From Saccharopolyspora kobensis (lineage in GTDB: Bacteria > Actinomycetota > Actinomycetes > Mycobacteriales > Pseudonocardiaceae): a stretch of DNA of 64,000 nt. The translations under genes and the position numbers were made by a program. The stretch spans positions 779,404 through 843,403 of the forward strand of contig NZ_FNVB01000003.1 in the NCBI RefSeq assembly GCF_900108315.1, given 5' to 3'. A model generated the notes under the pieces. It saw only the letters and a program-made list of their open reading frames with translations, had not been told where the DNA came from and searched no databases. Below are positions 63,000-64,000 of the stretch, piece after piece (the stretch's first letter is position 1; each line of letters starts with the position of its first letter).

Positions 63000-63011
63000 T
63001 TGACCGGTCAA
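63000..63011. promoter_or_regulatory. Candidate GntR operator
   Basis: TTGACCGGTCAA, a perfect 12-bp palindrome 25 bp before the GntR start; a further TTTGACCG half lies at about 62979-62986. Confidence 0.5.
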
Positions 63012-63036
63012 AAGTCGGCAAGCTAGATTCCACCTC

Positions 63037-63759
63037 GTGGCAACCCCGGCGTACCTGCGCATCCGCACCGAACTGGAGCAGCGGATCCGCTCCGGTGCGC
63101 TGCCGCCCGGCAGCCGGCTGCCCACCGAGGCCGAGCTGCAGCGGCAGCACTCGGTCAGCCGCGCGACCGCGCAACGAGCGCTGACCGAGCTGGCGCAGGC
63201 CGGGCTGGTGGAGCGCCACCGGCGGCGCGGCACCTTCGTCGCCGAAGGCGCGCGGCAGGAGAACCTGCTGCGCGTGGTGAACCCGACGCTGCAGGGCCCG
63301 GAGATCCCGGGCAGGCACGCGGTGGACTCCGCGGCGGTGATCCCGGCGCGCGATGCCGACGTCGAACTCCCCGGCGTGCCCGGCGACACGCCGGTCAACC
63401 AGCTGCGGCGGCTGAAGTTCGACGTGGACGACAACCCGATCGCCGTCGAGCTCTCCGCCGTTCCGTTCTCGCTGGCACCACGAATGCTGGACGAGGACCT
63501 GGCGCACCTGACCGTGCACGACTACTTCGCCCGCACCGGCGTGCCCGCGGCCAAGTCCCGGGTCTACATCGACCCCGTCATGCTCGACCAGGCGACCGCG
63601 ACCCGGTTGCGGATGCCCGCGGGCGGTGCGGTGATCCGGCTCCGCAGGCTGACCTGGCTCACCGACGGCAAGCTCGCCGAAGCCATGTGGCACATCATCC
63701 GGCCGGATCTGGTCGAGTTCTTCATCGAGCAGACCGTTCTGTCCACACCGGACTCCTGA
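63037..63759 (+). CDS. GntR-family regulator (HutC/UTRA subfamily)
   Basis: 240 residues. The winged HTH (1-70) reads YLRIRTELEQRIRSGALPPG, LPTEAELQRQHSVSRATAQR, ALTELAQAGLVERHRRRGTF. The UTRA ligand domain (about 85-235) carries VNQLRRLKFDVDDNPIAVEL, LTVHDYFARTGVPA, VIRLRRLTWLTDGKLAE. GTG at 63037. Divergent from the CoA-transferase gene with palindromes between; probably represses it until a pathway acid binds. Confidence 0.93.
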   Translation: MATPAYLRIRTELEQRIRSGALPPGSRLPTEAELQRQHSVSRATAQRALTELAQAGLVERHRRRGTFVAEGARQENLLRVVNPTLQGPEIPGRHAVDSAAVIPARDADVELPGVPGDTPVNQLRRLKFDVDDNPIAVELSAVPFSLAPRMLDEDLAHLTVHDYFARTGVPAAKSRVYIDPVMLDQATATRLRMPAGGAVIRLRRLTWLTDGKLAEAMWHIIRPDLVEFFIEQTVLSTPDS

Positions 63760-63768
63760 TCCTCCGGT

Positions 63769-63791
63769 ACCGGTTCCCGCCGGGAACCGGT
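63769..63791 (+). terminator. Terminator hairpin after GntR gene
   Basis: ACCGGTTCCC (63769-63778) and GGGAACCGGT (63782-63791), perfect 10-bp stem with 3-nt loop, 10 bp after the stop. Confidence 0.65.
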
Positions 63792-63863
63792 GCAGCTCCC
63801 CACACCGCCAGTCCTCCCACGACTGCGCCCTCTTCCGCGTTCCTCCGCACTCCTGGAGCGGCC

Positions 63864-64000
63864 ATGAGCCAACCTCGCGTCGCAGTGATCGGCACCGGCG
63901 TGATCGGCGCCATGACGACCTGGCAGCTCGTCCGGCGAGGAGCCGACGTGCTCGCCTTCGACACCTACTCCCCCGGTCACGACCGCGGTGCCTCCGCCGG
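63864..64000 (+). CDS. FAD-dependent oxidoreductase, DAO/sarcosine-oxidase-like (3' end outside window)
   Basis: The first 45 residues are visible: RVAVIGTGVIGAMTTWQLVR is a Rossmann FAD loop (GTGVIG) and SPGHDRGASAG resembles the FAD-site segment of N-methyltryptophan/monomeric sarcosine oxidases. ATG at 63864 with GGAG about 6 nt upstream. Substrate and completeness cannot be judged. Confidence 0.7.
   Translation, partial: MSQPRVAVIGTGVIGAMTTWQLVRRGADVLAFDTYSPGHDRGASA

Overview
The window is high-GC DNA (roughly 70 % G+C, strong G/C preference at third codon positions) with many GTG starts, TetR/LysR/MerR/LacI/GntR/XRE regulators, a C-A-PCP-TE NRPS, a KS-ACP protein and a P450 BM3-type fusion. 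This points to an actinomycete. Codon bias and gene content fit Pseudonocardiales (a Saccharopolyspora-like genome is plausible), but nothing here proves the genus. I see no rRNA, tRNA or CRISPR array. Both edges cut genes: an acyl-CoA-dehydrogenase-like gene on the left and an FAD-dependent oxidase on the right.

Layout. 1-2.5 kb: a leader-peptide-controlled operon (DUF4242 protein plus acyl-CoA-dehydrogenase-like enzyme), divergent from a TetR regulator. 2.6-6.2 kb: a STAND-type ATPase followed by a membrane-anchored periplasmic-binding-protein-like receptor. 6.2-12 kb: an aromatic-acid MFS permease, a membrane acyltransferase, a BtrH-like protein and a NarL/DesK-type two-component system. 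12-19 kb: a PLP decarboxylase, a Shedu-type nuclease (probable anti-phage defence) and a single-module NRPS. 19.4-21.5 kb: a small secreted Gly-rich protein and a MerR/hydrolase operon. 22-28.3 kb: an HTH-transmembrane-glycosidase-fold fusion, then an unusual operon of AT-less KS-ACP, free-standing adenylation protein and FAD oxidoreductase. 29-33.4 kb: a LacI regulator with an MFS, SDR and beta-keto acid cleavage enzyme operon. 33.5-36.5 kb: a membrane protein, a TetR, a spermidine-synthase-like protein and a multiply damaged SulP pseudogene. 36.6-41.6 kb: a self-sufficient P450 (CYP102/BM3 type) with an alcohol dehydrogenase and a divergent PAS-LuxR regulator. 41.6-49.4 kb: accessory regulator/SDR pairs, a frameshifted methyltransferase and a LysR/MFS pair. 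49.4-63.8 kb: three transporters and a carboxylate/CoA catabolic region (MHS permease, acyl-CoA dehydrogenase, NDP-forming acyl-CoA synthetase, DUF35, thiolase-like protein, SDR, class III CoA-transferase, LysR and GntR regulators).

The catabolic region is punctuated by nine copies of a short palindrome (core ATTTCAATTGAAAT or a one-base variant). They occur mostly as head-to-head pairs that form larger palindromes, one of them a perfect 46-bp palindrome. One copy supplies the stop codon of the acyl-CoA dehydrogenase. These repeats, the KS-ACP/A-domain/flavoprotein operon, the ATPase/receptor pair, the HTH-TM-glycosidase fusion and the two short leader ORFs are the parts most worth a second look.

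Most regulator/target pairs are divergent with visible operators: TetR at 1855-1874; two near-identical TetR sites at 42861-42928; a LysR-type site at 47718-47734; an AbrB-type dyad at 51382-51406. This allows specific regulatory predictions from sequence alone. All functions are inferred from motifs recognised by eye; no database search was run.
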